From NCBI GenBank assembly GCA_913059205.1, contig CAJXRM010000003.1:30037-94036 (forward strand): a DNA stretch of 64,000 nucleotides. The letters are read 5' to 3'. The notes under the pieces were generated by a model. The model saw nothing but the letters and a program-made list of their open reading frames with translations. It was not told the DNA's origin and searched no databases. The translations under genes and the position numbers were made by a program. This DNA is from an uncultured Flavobacteriales bacterium (GTDB lineage: Bacteria; Bacteroidota; Bacteroidia; Flavobacteriales_D; Crocinitomicaceae). Shown piece by piece: positions 7,277 through 14,401 of this stretch; the stretch's first letter is position 1, and the number at the start of each line of letters is the position of its first letter.

Positions 7277-8523
7277 TAGCTATGTTTCGTCCAGATTTGA
7301 ACCAATTCAGTCAATGTCGCAACTCCTTTTTCCATGTCTTGAATACTTACATATTCGTGACGTGAATGTATCGCCATTTCACCTGTAAAGATGTTTGGAC
7401 AAGGAAGTCCCATAAACGATAAGCGCGAACCGTCCGTTCCACCACGTATAATTGTCGGAAGCGGTTTTACGTTCGCTTGTTCCATTGCTTTAATCGCATA
7501 ATCCGTTACAAAAGGAACATCTTTAATGATTTCCTTCATGTTGCGGTATTGCTCTTTTACTTCGAAAGAAGATTGTAGCGTTGGGTAGTTAGCCAAAGTA
7601 GCATTCAGAAGACCTTGTAAACGATCTTCGTATTCTTTTAATTTTGATGTGATGTGGTCACGAATAATGAATTGAATTGTTGTTTCTTCCATTCCACCAT
7701 TGATAGCAACTGGATGAACAAATCCTTCTCGTCCACTCGTTGTTTCTGGCGACCAGCTGTCTTTTGGCAATGAAGCAATAAACTCAGAAGCCACTTTCAT
7801 CGAGTTCACCATTTTACCTTTTGCATAACCTGGATGAGCAGCGATTCCTTCAATTTTAATGGTAACTGAATCCGCTGAAAAACTTTCATCTTCCAGAGAA
7901 CCCAAAACTCCGCCGTCCAATGTATAACCAAAATCAGCGTTTAATTTCTCCATATCTAAATGCTCCACACCGCGACCAACTTCTTCGTCTGGTGTAAATA
8001 AAATACGAATAGTTGGGTGCGGAATGTCTGGATTGTTAATAATATGGTGTGCGAAATCCATAATGATTGCAATTCCCGCTTTATCATCAGCTCCTAACAA
8101 TGTCAATCCACTTGCAGTGATTAAATCGTCTCCAATTTTTTCTTTCAGATAACTGTGCTTTTCAGTTGTAATTACTTGAGTTGTATCGTCTGGAAGTGTG
8201 ATAGGATTGCCATCGTAATTTCTATGCACAATTGGTTTTACGTTTGTCCCGCTGCAATCTGGCGCTGTGTCCATGTGCGAACAAAAACAAATTGTTGGTA
8301 AATTTTCGTTTCCAGTATTATTAAGAATTGTCCCAAAAACATATCCCCATTCATCCATTTCAGCATCTTTGATTCCCATTTCGGTTAATTCTTTTACTAA
8401 CTCGCGACCTAAATTCTTTTGAATTTCTGAAGAAGGAAATGAAGTTGAATTTGGATCTGCTGTGGTATCAATTTGAACGTATTTTACAAAGCGTTCTTCT
8501 ACTGTGGATGTGTAATTTGTCAT
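7276..8523 (-). CDS. pepT: peptidase T (aminotripeptidase)
   Basis: 415 residues (E. coli PepT 408). M20B metallopeptidase that removes the N-terminal residue from tripeptides in the cytoplasm. Visible motifs: SHMDT with the first zinc ligand near residue 82, LLGADDKAGIA (bridging Asp), TPDEEVGRG (catalytic Glu and ligand), a dimerisation domain with IAAHPGYAKGKMVNS, and IIRGGTDGSRLSFMGLP plus the terminal HSRHEYVS ligand. I chose ATG 8523 (MTNYTSTVEERFVKYVQID) because family members begin there; an in-frame ATG at 8553 would add ten residues without support. Confidence 0.93.
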   Translation of the reverse strand: MTNYTSTVEERFVKYVQIDTTADPNSTSFPSSEIQKNLGRELVKELTEMGIKDAEMDEWGYVFGTILNNTGNENLPTICFCSHMDTAPDCSGTNVKPIVHRNYDGNPITLPDDTTQVITTEKHSYLKEKIGDDLITASGLTLLGADDKAGIAIIMDFAHHIINNPDIPHPTIRILFTPDEEVGRGVEHLDMEKLNADFGYTLDGGVLGSLEDESFSADSVTIKIEGIAAHPGYAKGKMVNSMKVASEFIASLPKDSWSPETTSGREGFVHPVAINGGMEETTIQFIIRDHITSKLKEYEDRLQGLLNATLANYPTLQSSFEVKEQYRNMKEIIKDVPFVTDYAIKAMEQANVKPLPTIIRGGTDGSRLSFMGLPCPNIFTGEMAIHSRHEYVSIQDMEKGVATLTELVQIWTKHS

Positions 8524-8560
8524 GAATTTTTGTTTAAACTCAAAAGTAAGCATTAATAAA

Positions 8561-8590
8561 AAAAGCTCCTACCTTTCGATAGAAGCTTTT
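8561..8590. terminator. bidirectional terminator hairpin between pepT and ndk
   Basis: Arms 8561-8571 and 8580-8590 (AAAAGCTCCTA / TAGAAGCTTTT) pair at 10 of 11 positions, with A-rich left flank and T-rich right flank. Lying directly downstream of the minus-strand ndk gene, it would end ndk transcription before pepT. Confidence 0.7.
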
Positions 8591-8610
8591 TAAAAATTGT
8601 TATTTCCGGA

Positions 8611-9030
8611 TTAGAAAATCTCTGCAGCCGAAAAGTGAAATTCACCTTCGATTTGAGCGTTTTCATCAGAATCAGAACCGTGAACAGCATTTTTAGCTTT
8701 CGATTCAGCGTATGATTTACGGATTGTTCCTTCAGCTGCTTCAGCTGGATCAGTCGCACCGATTAATGTTCTAAAGTCAGCAACAGCGTTATCTTTTTCT
8801 AAGATAGCAGCGATGATAGGACCAGAAGTCATGTACTCAACTAATTCCATGTAAAATGGACGTTCAGCGTGTACTTCGTAAAATTTCTTTGCTTGATCTT
8901 CTGATAAACGCGTGTATTTCATTGCTTTGATTGCAAATCCTGCATCAGTAATCATTTGAATAATGTTTCCAGCGTGACCGTTTTCTAATGCGTCAGGCTT
9001 AAGCATTGTGAATGTTCTATTCGTTGCCAT
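8611..9030 (-). CDS. ndk: nucleoside diphosphate kinase
   Basis: 139 residues, standard length. Transfers the gamma phosphate of NTPs to NDPs through a phosphohistidine intermediate. It starts with [14 protein letters not shown] (the conserved TxxMIKPD-type strand), and the active-site histidine H117 sits in the NAVHGSDS signature; the Kpn loop and RPFYxELVxYMTSGP motif are complete. It is monocistronic, flanked by a TAACTTTG promoter element and a terminator hairpin. Confidence 0.96.
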   Translation of the reverse strand: MATNRTFTMLKPDALENGHAGNIIQMITDAGFAIKAMKYTRLSEDQAKKFYEVHAERPFYMELVEYMTSGPIIAAILEKDNAVADFRTLIGATDPAEAAEGTIRKSYAESKAKNAVHGSDSDENAQIEGEFHFSAAEIF

Positions 9031-9058
9031 TTTCTTGTGTTTTTTCTAAATTTTGGCG

Positions 9059-9066
9059 CAAAGTTA
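9059..9066 (-). promoter_or_regulatory. -7 promoter element of ndk
   Basis: On the minus strand this reads TAACTTTG, matching the Bacteroidota -7 consensus TAnnTTTG, with the ndk start codon 28 nt further on. I found no clear TTG/TTTG -33 element at the usual distance. Confidence 0.5.
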
Positions 9067-9154
9067 ATGAATTAAGTTTGATGACCTCTATTTCTTTCTG
9101 TTTTAATGATTTCAAAATATTTAATAAAAGTTAAATTAACATAGTTGAAAAATT

Positions 9155-9170
9155 GTTAGATTTGTCTAAC
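9155..9170. promoter_or_regulatory. palindromic operator candidate overlapping the -7 element of the ZIP transporter gene
   Basis: GTTAGA-TTTG-TCTAAC is a perfect 6-bp inverted repeat with 4-nt spacer. It contains TAGATTTG (9157-9164), a perfect -7 TAnnTTTG element, so a protein bound here would block RNA polymerase. TTAG...CTAA half sites are typical of DtxR/MntR/IdeR-family metal regulators, which would suit a metal transporter; that assignment is inference. Confidence 0.5.
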
Positions 9171-9191
9171 TTTTTAGTAAGAAGCATAAAA

Positions 9192-10028
9192 ATGAAGAGT
9201 GTAATTGAATTTTTTGAGTCAATAGATCCTGTTTTAGCTGCGTTTTACGCGACAAGTTTTACGTGGGCATTGACTGCGGCTGGAGCGGCTTTGGTGTTTT
9301 TATTTAAAACGCTTCATCGCGGTATGCTTGATGGAATGCTTGGATTTACAGGTGGAGTAATGGTTGCAGCGAGTTTTTGGTCGCTATTAAATCCTGCAAT
9401 TGAAATGTCTGAAACGCTATACCCAACAATGTCTTGGATGCCAGCTGCGGTAGGATTTTTTCTTGGTGCAATCTTTTTGTTTGGATTGGATAAAATCATG
9501 CCGCATTTACATATAAATTTTAGGGAAGAAGAAAGTGAAGGGGTTAAAACGCAATGGCATAGAACAACTCTTTTGGTATTGGCGATAACGTTGCATAACA
9601 TTCCTGAAGGTTTAGCAGTGGGAGTTTTGTTTGGTGCTGCTAGTCTTGGGATGGACGGCGCAACTATTGCCGGCGCTGTGGCATTGGCAATAGGAATTGG
9701 AATTCAAAATTTCCCGGAAGGATTTGCTGTTGCAATGCCGTTAAGACGACAAGGAGTAAGTAGGAGAAAAAGTTTTTGGTACGGACAGATGTCAGCTATT
9801 GTAGAGCCAATTTTTGGAGTGTTAGGTGCACTGGCCGTAATTTATATGCAACCCATTCTTCCTTTTGCTTTAGCATTTGCAGCTGGAGCCATGATTTATG
9901 TTGTAGTGGAAGAAGTGATTCCCGAGACGCAACGGGATAAATACACAGACATAGCTGTTCTCGGATTCATCGGTGGATTCTTAATTATGATGATTTTGGA
10001 CGTTTCTTTGAGTGATATTCAGTTATAG
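9192..10028 (+). CDS. ZIP-family divalent metal transporter
   Basis: 278 residues from ATG 9192 (MKSVIEFFESIDPVLAAFYATSFTW). A ZIP (ZupT/GufA-type) transporter in the inner membrane importing Zn, Fe or Mn. About eight hydrophobic segments; the metal-site helices are visible as LHNIPEGLAVGVLFG (TM4) and IQNFPEGFAVAMPLRR (TM5), with EPIFGVLGALAVIY following, and a His-containing loop (MPHLHINFREEESEG) between TM3 and TM4. The frame can be extended upstream to a TTG at 9153, but that codon lies inside the promoter/operator, so it is not the start. Single gene with its own promoter. Confidence 0.88.
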   Translation: MKSVIEFFESIDPVLAAFYATSFTWALTAAGAALVFLFKTLHRGMLDGMLGFTGGVMVAASFWSLLNPAIEMSETLYPTMSWMPAAVGFFLGAIFLFGLDKIMPHLHINFREEESEGVKTQWHRTTLLVLAITLHNIPEGLAVGVLFGAASLGMDGATIAGAVALAIGIGIQNFPEGFAVAMPLRRQGVSRRKSFWYGQMSAIVEPIFGVLGALAVIYMQPILPFALAFAAGAMIYVVVEEVIPETQRDKYTDIAVLGFIGGFLIMMILDVSLSDIQL

Positions 10029-10032
10029 ACTC

Positions 10033-10183
10033 AAGACTAGAAGATTCAAGATTAAAAGACTTGTGTGCTTTATAATTCAGATTTAATTGACAGATTCACG
10101 TAGCATATTTGAAGTTTTAAAAGATGAATAACAAGGTTCAAAAGAACAAGTCTTTCATCTTGTAGTCTTGAATCTTTAGTCTT
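10033..10183. repeat. long inverted repeat, 31-37 bp arms
   Basis: The stretch at 10033-10063 and the reverse complement of 10147-10183 both read as AAGACTA-(g)AAGATTCAAGA...AAAGACTTG with small differences, around an 83-nt interior. It sits just after the ZIP gene and might fold into a cruciform or act as terminator. Simple GACTNAAGA-type repeats like this are common in Flavobacteriia intergenic DNA as far as I remember. Confidence 0.6.
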
Positions 10184-10217
10184 CCTAAAATTTTAACATT
10201 TTTTTACGGTAAATCGC

Positions 10218-10247
10218 TTTGTGAAATGAGAAATTGCTTTACCTTTG
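10218..10247 (+). promoter_or_regulatory. promoter of the candidate small RNA
   Basis: TTTG at 10218-10221 and TACCTTTG at 10240-10247 are perfect -33 and -7 elements of the Bacteroidota housekeeping sigma factor with an 18-nt spacer. Transcription should start around 10252-10254. Confidence 0.65.
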
Positions 10248-10252
10248 TTCTC

Positions 10253-10352
10253 ATAAGGACAATGGAGTAGTTTACCATTGTTTCTAGTTTTATAGTTTTA
10301 GCATGGTTTAGCAGAAAGAGGAACAAGTTACAGATTTGTTCCTCTTTTTGAT
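10253..10352 (+). ncRNA. candidate small RNA of about 100 nt
   Basis: A consensus promoter lies directly upstream and a perfect 12-bp terminator hairpin closes the unit, with no credible reading frame between. A 5' hairpin is formed by ACAATGG (10259-10265) and CCATTGT (10275-10281), followed by a U-rich single-stranded stretch with TAGTTTTA repeated, then the terminator. The length and layout are compatible with a 6S-like RNA such as the 6S-Flavo class, or a trans-acting sRNA; I cannot decide from sequence alone. It does not continue into paaA because of the terminator. Confidence 0.5.
10315..10349 (+). terminator. Rho-independent terminator of the small RNA
   Basis: AAAGAGGAACAA (10315-10326) pairs perfectly with TTGTTCCTCTTT (10336-10347) around a 9-nt loop and runs into a short T tract. 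Confidence 0.8.
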
Positions 10353-10495
10353 TTTTAGGCTATAAAAAAAACGCCGATTGATCTCTCAACCGATGCTTTC
10401 ACTAATCAGATTTTTTTCAAGAATTTTTATTGTTTACTGCCGTTAGTTCGATTCAATTGAATTAGTCCTTTTCTTGGATAAACGAATGATAAGAA

Positions 10496-10556
10496 ATCAG
10501 TTAATAACAATCGCGGAAGTCAACAAATGATATTGTTCTGCAATTTATTAACTGAT
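10496..10556. repeat. structured hairpin upstream of paaA
   Basis: ATCAGTTAATAA (10496-10507) and TTATTAACTGAT (10545-10556) are perfect 12-bp complements. The bases CAAT and ATTG inside can extend the stem with a bulge. A separate 12-bp palindrome ATTCAATTGAAT lies at 10451-10462. The remaining gap between the sRNA terminator (10352) and paaA (10646) holds nothing else I can identify, and no clear -7/-33 promoter for paaA. Confidence 0.4.
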
Positions 10557-10645
10557 GAACATGACGTAAATCAGTTTTTCAATTGGCATTCATCATTTTA
10601 TTAAAAATGAAACTGAACTTTCTTTGTAGATATTAAAAGCAAATC

Positions 10646-11581
10646 ATGATTGAAGTAGAATTGAATCAAGAGGAACTCCTTAAAGAGTTTGAAGATAAAA
10701 TCGCAAATGAAGTAAAAATTGAACCAAGGGATTGGATGCCTGATGAGTACAGGAATCATCTTATTCGACAAATTTCTCAACACGCTCATTCGGAAGTGAT
10801 TGGAATGCAGCCTGAAGGGAATTGGATTTCCCGAGCACCATCTTTAAGGTCAAAAAAAATATTGCTTGCAAAAATACAAGATGAAGGCGGTCATGGCTTG
10901 TATCTGTATGGAGCGGCAGAGACTTTAGGCGTCAGTCGAGATCAATTCATCAATTGGTTGCATGAAGGTAAAGCGAAGTACGCTTCAGTGTTTAATTATC
11001 CTTCTTTAAATTGGGCCGACGTTGGTGCCATTGGATGGTTAGTAGATGGTGCAGCGATTACCAATCAAGTTTCATTGCAAAGAACGTCTTACGGACCTTA
11101 TGCACGAGCAATGGTGCGAATTTGTAAAGAAGAGTCTTTTCACCAACGGCAAGGATATGAAATCATGTGGAAAATGATGGAAGGTACTGAAGATCAAAAA
11201 AGAATGGCACAAGACGCATTGAATAGATGGTGGTGGCCAGCTTTAATGATGTTTGGACCGCATGACTCTGAGTCGCCGAATACAGGCAATGCTGTTAAAT
11301 GGAAAATAAAACGTGAGTCAAACGATAGATTACGAGAGAAATTTATCAATAAAACAATTCCACAGGCCGAGTTAATTGGGTTGAAAATTCCAGACCCAAA
11401 CTTAAAACAGATAGGCGAAGAACAATACGCACATGGAGATATTGATTGGAAAGAATTTTGGGATGTTATCAATGGTAATGGACCATGTAATCAACAACGC
11501 CTAGAGCATCATATTCAAGCTCATCAAGATGGAGCATGGGTAAGAGAATGTGCAAATGCATATCACACAAAAAGCAAGTAA
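10646..11581 (+). CDS. paaA: 1,2-phenylacetyl-CoA epoxidase, catalytic subunit A
   Basis: 311 residues (E. coli PaaA 309). The diiron subunit of the PaaABC(D)E multicomponent monooxygenase, which epoxidises the ring of phenylacetyl-CoA. Visible ferritin-like iron-ligand motifs are the [18 protein letters not shown] segment, [17 protein letters not shown] (ExxH type) and [16 protein letters not shown] (second ExxH pair), plus [21 protein letters not shown] near the C-terminus. First gene of a four-gene operon; its stop is 1 nt from the next start. Confidence 0.94.
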   Translation: MIEVELNQEELLKEFEDKIANEVKIEPRDWMPDEYRNHLIRQISQHAHSEVIGMQPEGNWISRAPSLRSKKILLAKIQDEGGHGLYLYGAAETLGVSRDQFINWLHEGKAKYASVFNYPSLNWADVGAIGWLVDGAAITNQVSLQRTSYGPYARAMVRICKEESFHQRQGYEIMWKMMEGTEDQKRMAQDALNRWWWPALMMFGPHDSESPNTGNAVKWKIKRESNDRLREKFINKTIPQAELIGLKIPDPNLKQIGEEQYAHGDIDWKEFWDVINGNGPCNQQRLEHHIQAHQDGAWVRECANAYHTKSK

Positions 11582-11582
11582 A

Positions 11583-12026
11583 ATGAACAAAGAAAAATTA
11601 AAAAATACACTGATCCAAAACCAGGAGCTGATTATTAAGGAATTGTCAGGAAAGATTGACTTCACACATGAAATGGTTGATTTGGATGAGTTGGATGTAA
11701 TTGAACCAGAGGATTTGTCACACTCAAATGAGGCTGGAGAATTGAATCAATTGATGTTGATTCAGCTTCAAAAAGCACAGATAGATTTAGATACACTTAA
11801 GAACATGGACTTTTCCCCTAAACGAAAAGTGGAAGCAGGCGCATTTGTCCAAACGGAAAAATTCAATTTCATTGTTGGCTTCCCTACTATTCCATTCGAT
11901 TTTGAGGGAATGCATATAGTTGGGGTTTCAATGGCATCACCCATCTTTCCATTTATGACAGGTAAAACAATAGGCGAACAATTTGAGTTTAGTGGATCAA
12001 AATACGTCATCAATCATATTTATTAA
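11583..12026 (+). CDS. GreA/GreB-like protein embedded in the paa operon
   Basis: 147 residues from ATG 11583 (MNKEKLKNTLIQNQELIIKEL). The N-terminal part is a predicted coiled-coil hairpin with EDLSHSNEAGELNQLMLIQLQKAQIDLDTL, similar to the DxSHxNEAxEL tip of Gre-type factors, and the C-terminus (VSMASPIFPFMTGKTIGEQFEF) has the SPI...GKxxGE pattern of the GreA FKBP-like domain. The secondary-channel tip residues are D/E-poor, so antipausing activity is uncertain. Standard paa operons have no such gene between paaA and paaB. Start and stop are tightly packed with both neighbours (TAATG overlap with paaB), so it is part of the operon. Confidence 0.6.
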   Translation: MNKEKLKNTLIQNQELIIKELSGKIDFTHEMVDLDELDVIEPEDLSHSNEAGELNQLMLIQLQKAQIDLDTLKNMDFSPKRKVEAGAFVQTEKFNFIVGFPTIPFDFEGMHIVGVSMASPIFPFMTGKTIGEQFEFSGSKYVINHIY

Positions 12027-12331
12027 TGTCAGAAAAAATGGAAAATACAGAAAATCAAGGACCACTTTGGGAAGTTTTCGTTCAATCTAAGGCGGGACAA
12101 GCATTTAAACATGCAGGAAGTGTTCATGCATATGATAAAGAAATGGCCGTTGAAAATGCTCGAGACATTTATACACGAAGAAACGAAGGAAATGCATTAT
12201 GGGTTGTGCCTAGCAGTGAAATTGTTGCGGTAGGAGCTTCCGAAGCGAGCTCGTTTTTTGAACCTTCAGATAACAAAGTTTATCGTCATCCTACCTTTTA
12301 TAACCTTCCAGACGGAGTTAAACAAATGTAA
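12026..12331 (+). CDS. paaB: 1,2-phenylacetyl-CoA epoxidase subunit B
   Basis: 101 residues (E. coli PaaB 95). Small bridging subunit of the epoxidase complex. It contains LWEVFVQSKAGQAFKHAGSVHAYDKEMAVENARDIYTRRNEG and LWVVPSSEIVA, both diagnostic for PaaB. The start codon shares its A with the stop codon of the preceding gene (TAATG). The extra ten N-terminal residues (MSEKMENTEN) could be trimmed if translation begins at the second methionine. Confidence 0.92.
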   Translation: MSEKMENTENQGPLWEVFVQSKAGQAFKHAGSVHAYDKEMAVENARDIYTRRNEGNALWVVPSSEIVAVGASEASSFFEPSDNKVYRHPTFYNLPDGVKQM

Positions 12332-12333
12332 CG

Positions 12334-13083
12334 ATGAAAACGAAAATCGCATACTATACTGAGATTGCTGATAACGCCATGGTATTAAGTCATCGATTGG
12401 CTGAAAACTCAAGTAAAGGACCCTTTTTGGAAGAGGATTTAGCTTGTTCCAATGTTGCTCTTGATTTATTGGGAATGGCAGAATCCATATATGAAGAAGC
12501 TGCAAAATTAAAGGCAGATGGTTCAATCGGAGATGATTTGGCCTACCGTGGATCCGAATGGGAATATAGAAACGTGCTTTTGGTCGAACAGCCAAATGGT
12601 GATTTCGCTCACTTGATGGTTAGACAGTTTTTTATGGATGTATTTAATTACTATTTCCTGGCGGAGCTAACAAAAAGTAAGGACGAATTCCTTTCAGCAG
12701 TTGGAGTTAAATCACTCAAGGAAGTGACCTATCATCTAAGAAGGAGTTCAGAATGGCTCGTACGTTTTGGAAAAGGTACAGATGAATCAGCTCAACGTGC
12801 GCAACGCGCAATTAATAATCTTTGGCGTTTTACAGAAGAATTATTTGAAGCTTCAGAGGAAGATAAACAATTGCGATCTGAAGGGATTAGTGTAGATCTT
12901 AACTCGGTGCATGATGACTGGAAATTAAAAGTTGGAGAAGTGTTTTATCTCGCGGACCTGAAAAAACCAGAAAATCAATTTCAATTGAATGGAGGGAAGA
13001 CAGGAAAGCATTCGGAGTGTTTCGGATATCTTCTTGCTGAAATGCAGTACTTGACAAACGCATTTCCAAATGCTAAATGGTAA
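12334..13083 (+). CDS. paaC: 1,2-phenylacetyl-CoA epoxidase subunit C
   Basis: 249 residues (E. coli PaaC 248). Structural, non-catalytic ferritin-like partner of PaaA. The chain begins KIAYYTEIADNAMVLSHRLAE and includes EEDLACSNVALDLLGMAESIY, NGDFAHLMVRQFFMDVFNYYF and KEVTYHLRRSSEWLVRFGKGTDES, all characteristic. Two bases separate it from paaB. No paaD or paaE follows: the next gene lies on the opposite strand, so the reductase and the Fe-S assembly partner must come from elsewhere. Confidence 0.94.
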   Translation: MKTKIAYYTEIADNAMVLSHRLAENSSKGPFLEEDLACSNVALDLLGMAESIYEEAAKLKADGSIGDDLAYRGSEWEYRNVLLVEQPNGDFAHLMVRQFFMDVFNYYFLAELTKSKDEFLSAVGVKSLKEVTYHLRRSSEWLVRFGKGTDESAQRAQRAINNLWRFTEELFEASEEDKQLRSEGISVDLNSVHDDWKLKVGEVFYLADLKKPENQFQLNGGKTGKHSECFGYLLAEMQYLTNAFPNAKW

Positions 13084-13086
13084 TTT

Positions 13087-13725
13087 TCATCTGATGATCT
13101 TTACGAGTATATGTTTTAATTCAGCCAGAATCATACCGGTTGCTCCCCAAACTTTATAACCTTGAATAGCGTAATAAGGGACATTTTTTCGTGTAAAACC
13201 ACCTTCAAATTGCATGTCCTCCGTTTTTAAATTATCTGGATTTAGAAGGTCATTAATAGCAAAGTGTATAATGGATTCTACTTCACGTTCATCTGGCGTT
13301 AACTCTGGTAAACTATCCACATAGAACAAATTTGGTTCGACTAGAAAATTGCTGGGTGGAATATAGATTTCACTTAGTTTACCTATGAAAATACCCAATG
13401 AACTTGGCAAGTCAATTTCTTCAAATGCTTCTCTTCGAGCGGTAAATTCTAAACTTGAATCAGATTCATCCATTTTACCTCCTGGAAAACTAACTTGCCC
13501 ACCATGAATCCCATCATACGATGGCCGTTGAATTAATATGCTTTTAATGATTGCGTGTTCTTGGTATAATATAATTGCAACAGCGGATCGACGAAAGTTG
13601 GGCTTCTTTTTTAAGGCCTCACTCGTAAATTGTCTATTTAATGGCATTAATTCATTATGAGCTGCTTCACCAGGAAGTGCTTTTAATTGCCCTTTGAGTT
13701 CATTTACAAATGATATAAAATCCAT
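13087..13725 (-). CDS. Nudix hydrolase of the CoA pyrophosphatase (NudL/UPF0035) type
   Basis: 212 residues. Likely splits CoA or acyl-CoA into 3',5'-ADP and (acyl)phosphopantetheine. The core contains ILIQRPSYDGIHGGQVSFPGGKMDESDSSL, the UPF0035 signature plus the start of the Nudix box, and then EFTARREAFEEIDL, the REUxEExG-like catalytic helix with D in place of the last G. It ends with YKVWGATGMILAELKHIL, also typical. Its position convergent to paaABC may be chance, though CoA-ester turnover is a shared theme. One base overlaps with the following lipoprotein gene. Confidence 0.85.
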   Translation of the reverse strand: MDFISFVNELKGQLKALPGEAAHNELMPLNRQFTSEALKKKPNFRRSAVAIILYQEHAIIKSILIQRPSYDGIHGGQVSFPGGKMDESDSSLEFTARREAFEEIDLPSSLGIFIGKLSEIYIPPSNFLVEPNLFYVDSLPELTPDEREVESIIHFAINDLLNPDNLKTEDMQFEGGFTRKNVPYYAIQGYKVWGATGMILAELKHILVKIIR

Positions 13726-14321
13726 TATTTTTCGATGGAAGACAATAGCTCGATAAAATCGTCGTACAAATATCCCATGTTGTCTTTTTTTCCGATTAAT
13801 TGAAAAACAAATATTTCGTTCTCAATCTCAATTGTTGCGATAAAATATGTTGAAGGTATATTCGTTGAATAACTGCTTCCATGAACTATTTGAATAGCTC
13901 CTTCGTATGGAACTGACTTTGGGAGTTCTTTTTTTATGGATGTTGAGTGTTCATACAACGATTTTTGGCGACAAATTATATAGTTGTCATGAACTGCATC
14001 CACATTTTCAATTTCCTTGTCAAAAGCGTATTTAATTTCTTCTGCATCTCTTTGATTAAAAGCCTCAACACTGAAGTTTACATCAATATCGTATACAACT
14101 TTGGTCATTGCATTGTCACTTAAAGTGTAGTTGTCATCGTAATCATTTGTGAACATCTCGTCCAACATAAAATGAATTCCGTTGTAATACTCCTTTCTCA
14201 GATTTGGAAAGTCCATGTTGTTTTTTTGAAGCTCCTTCAAATTGTTGTTATACGTAGAGCCAGGACAACCCGTTGCAAGAATTAATATACTAATGAGCGC
14301 TATAAATAAGTATGTCTTCAC
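13725..14321 (-). CDS. lipoprotein of unknown function
   Basis: 198 residues. MKTYLFIALISILILATGCPG is a type II signal peptide with lipobox LATGC. The mature part has alternating beta-strand and helix stretches (VVYDIDVNFSVEAFNQRDAEEIKYAF and IQIVHGSSYSTNIPSTYFIATIEIENEIFVFQLIGKKD) suggesting a small alpha-beta domain; no family recognised. Upstream partner in a two-gene unit with the Nudix hydrolase (1-bp overlap), divergent from lgt. Confidence 0.7.
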   Translation of the reverse strand: MKTYLFIALISILILATGCPGSTYNNNLKELQKNNMDFPNLRKEYYNGIHFMLDEMFTNDYDDNYTLSDNAMTKVVYDIDVNFSVEAFNQRDAEEIKYAFDKEIENVDAVHDNYIICRQKSLYEHSTSIKKELPKSVPYEGAIQIVHGSSYSTNIPSTYFIATIEIENEIFVFQLIGKKDNMGYLYDDFIELLSSIEK

Positions 14322-14344
14322 TATGACGAATATACACTTTGTTC

Positions 14345-14376
14345 TTGAATAATAGTCCTAAAAAGTAGTATCTTTA
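14345..14376 (+). promoter_or_regulatory. lgt promoter candidate
   Basis: TTG at 14345-14347 and TATCTTTA at 14369-14376 (one mismatch to TAnnTTTG) are separated by 21 nt, and the lgt start codon follows 25 nt later. Confidence 0.45.
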
Positions 14377-14401
14377 ACGCAAATAAAAAAAAAGGAAACA
14401 C

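Noticed and set aside
9153..9191. TTG start extending the ZIP transporter upstream
   Set aside because: Would place the first codons in the -7 element and palindrome; ATG 9192 gives a normal ZIP N-terminus.
10315..10349. Riboswitch or attenuator controlling paaA
   Set aside because: The hairpin is a full terminator with its own promoter upstream and lies about 300 nt from paaA, with further structured DNA between.
13081..13089. Expected paaD/paaE after paaC
   Set aside because: Read both strands to 15.3 kb: only a Nudix hydrolase, a lipoprotein and lgt follow, so none is present here.
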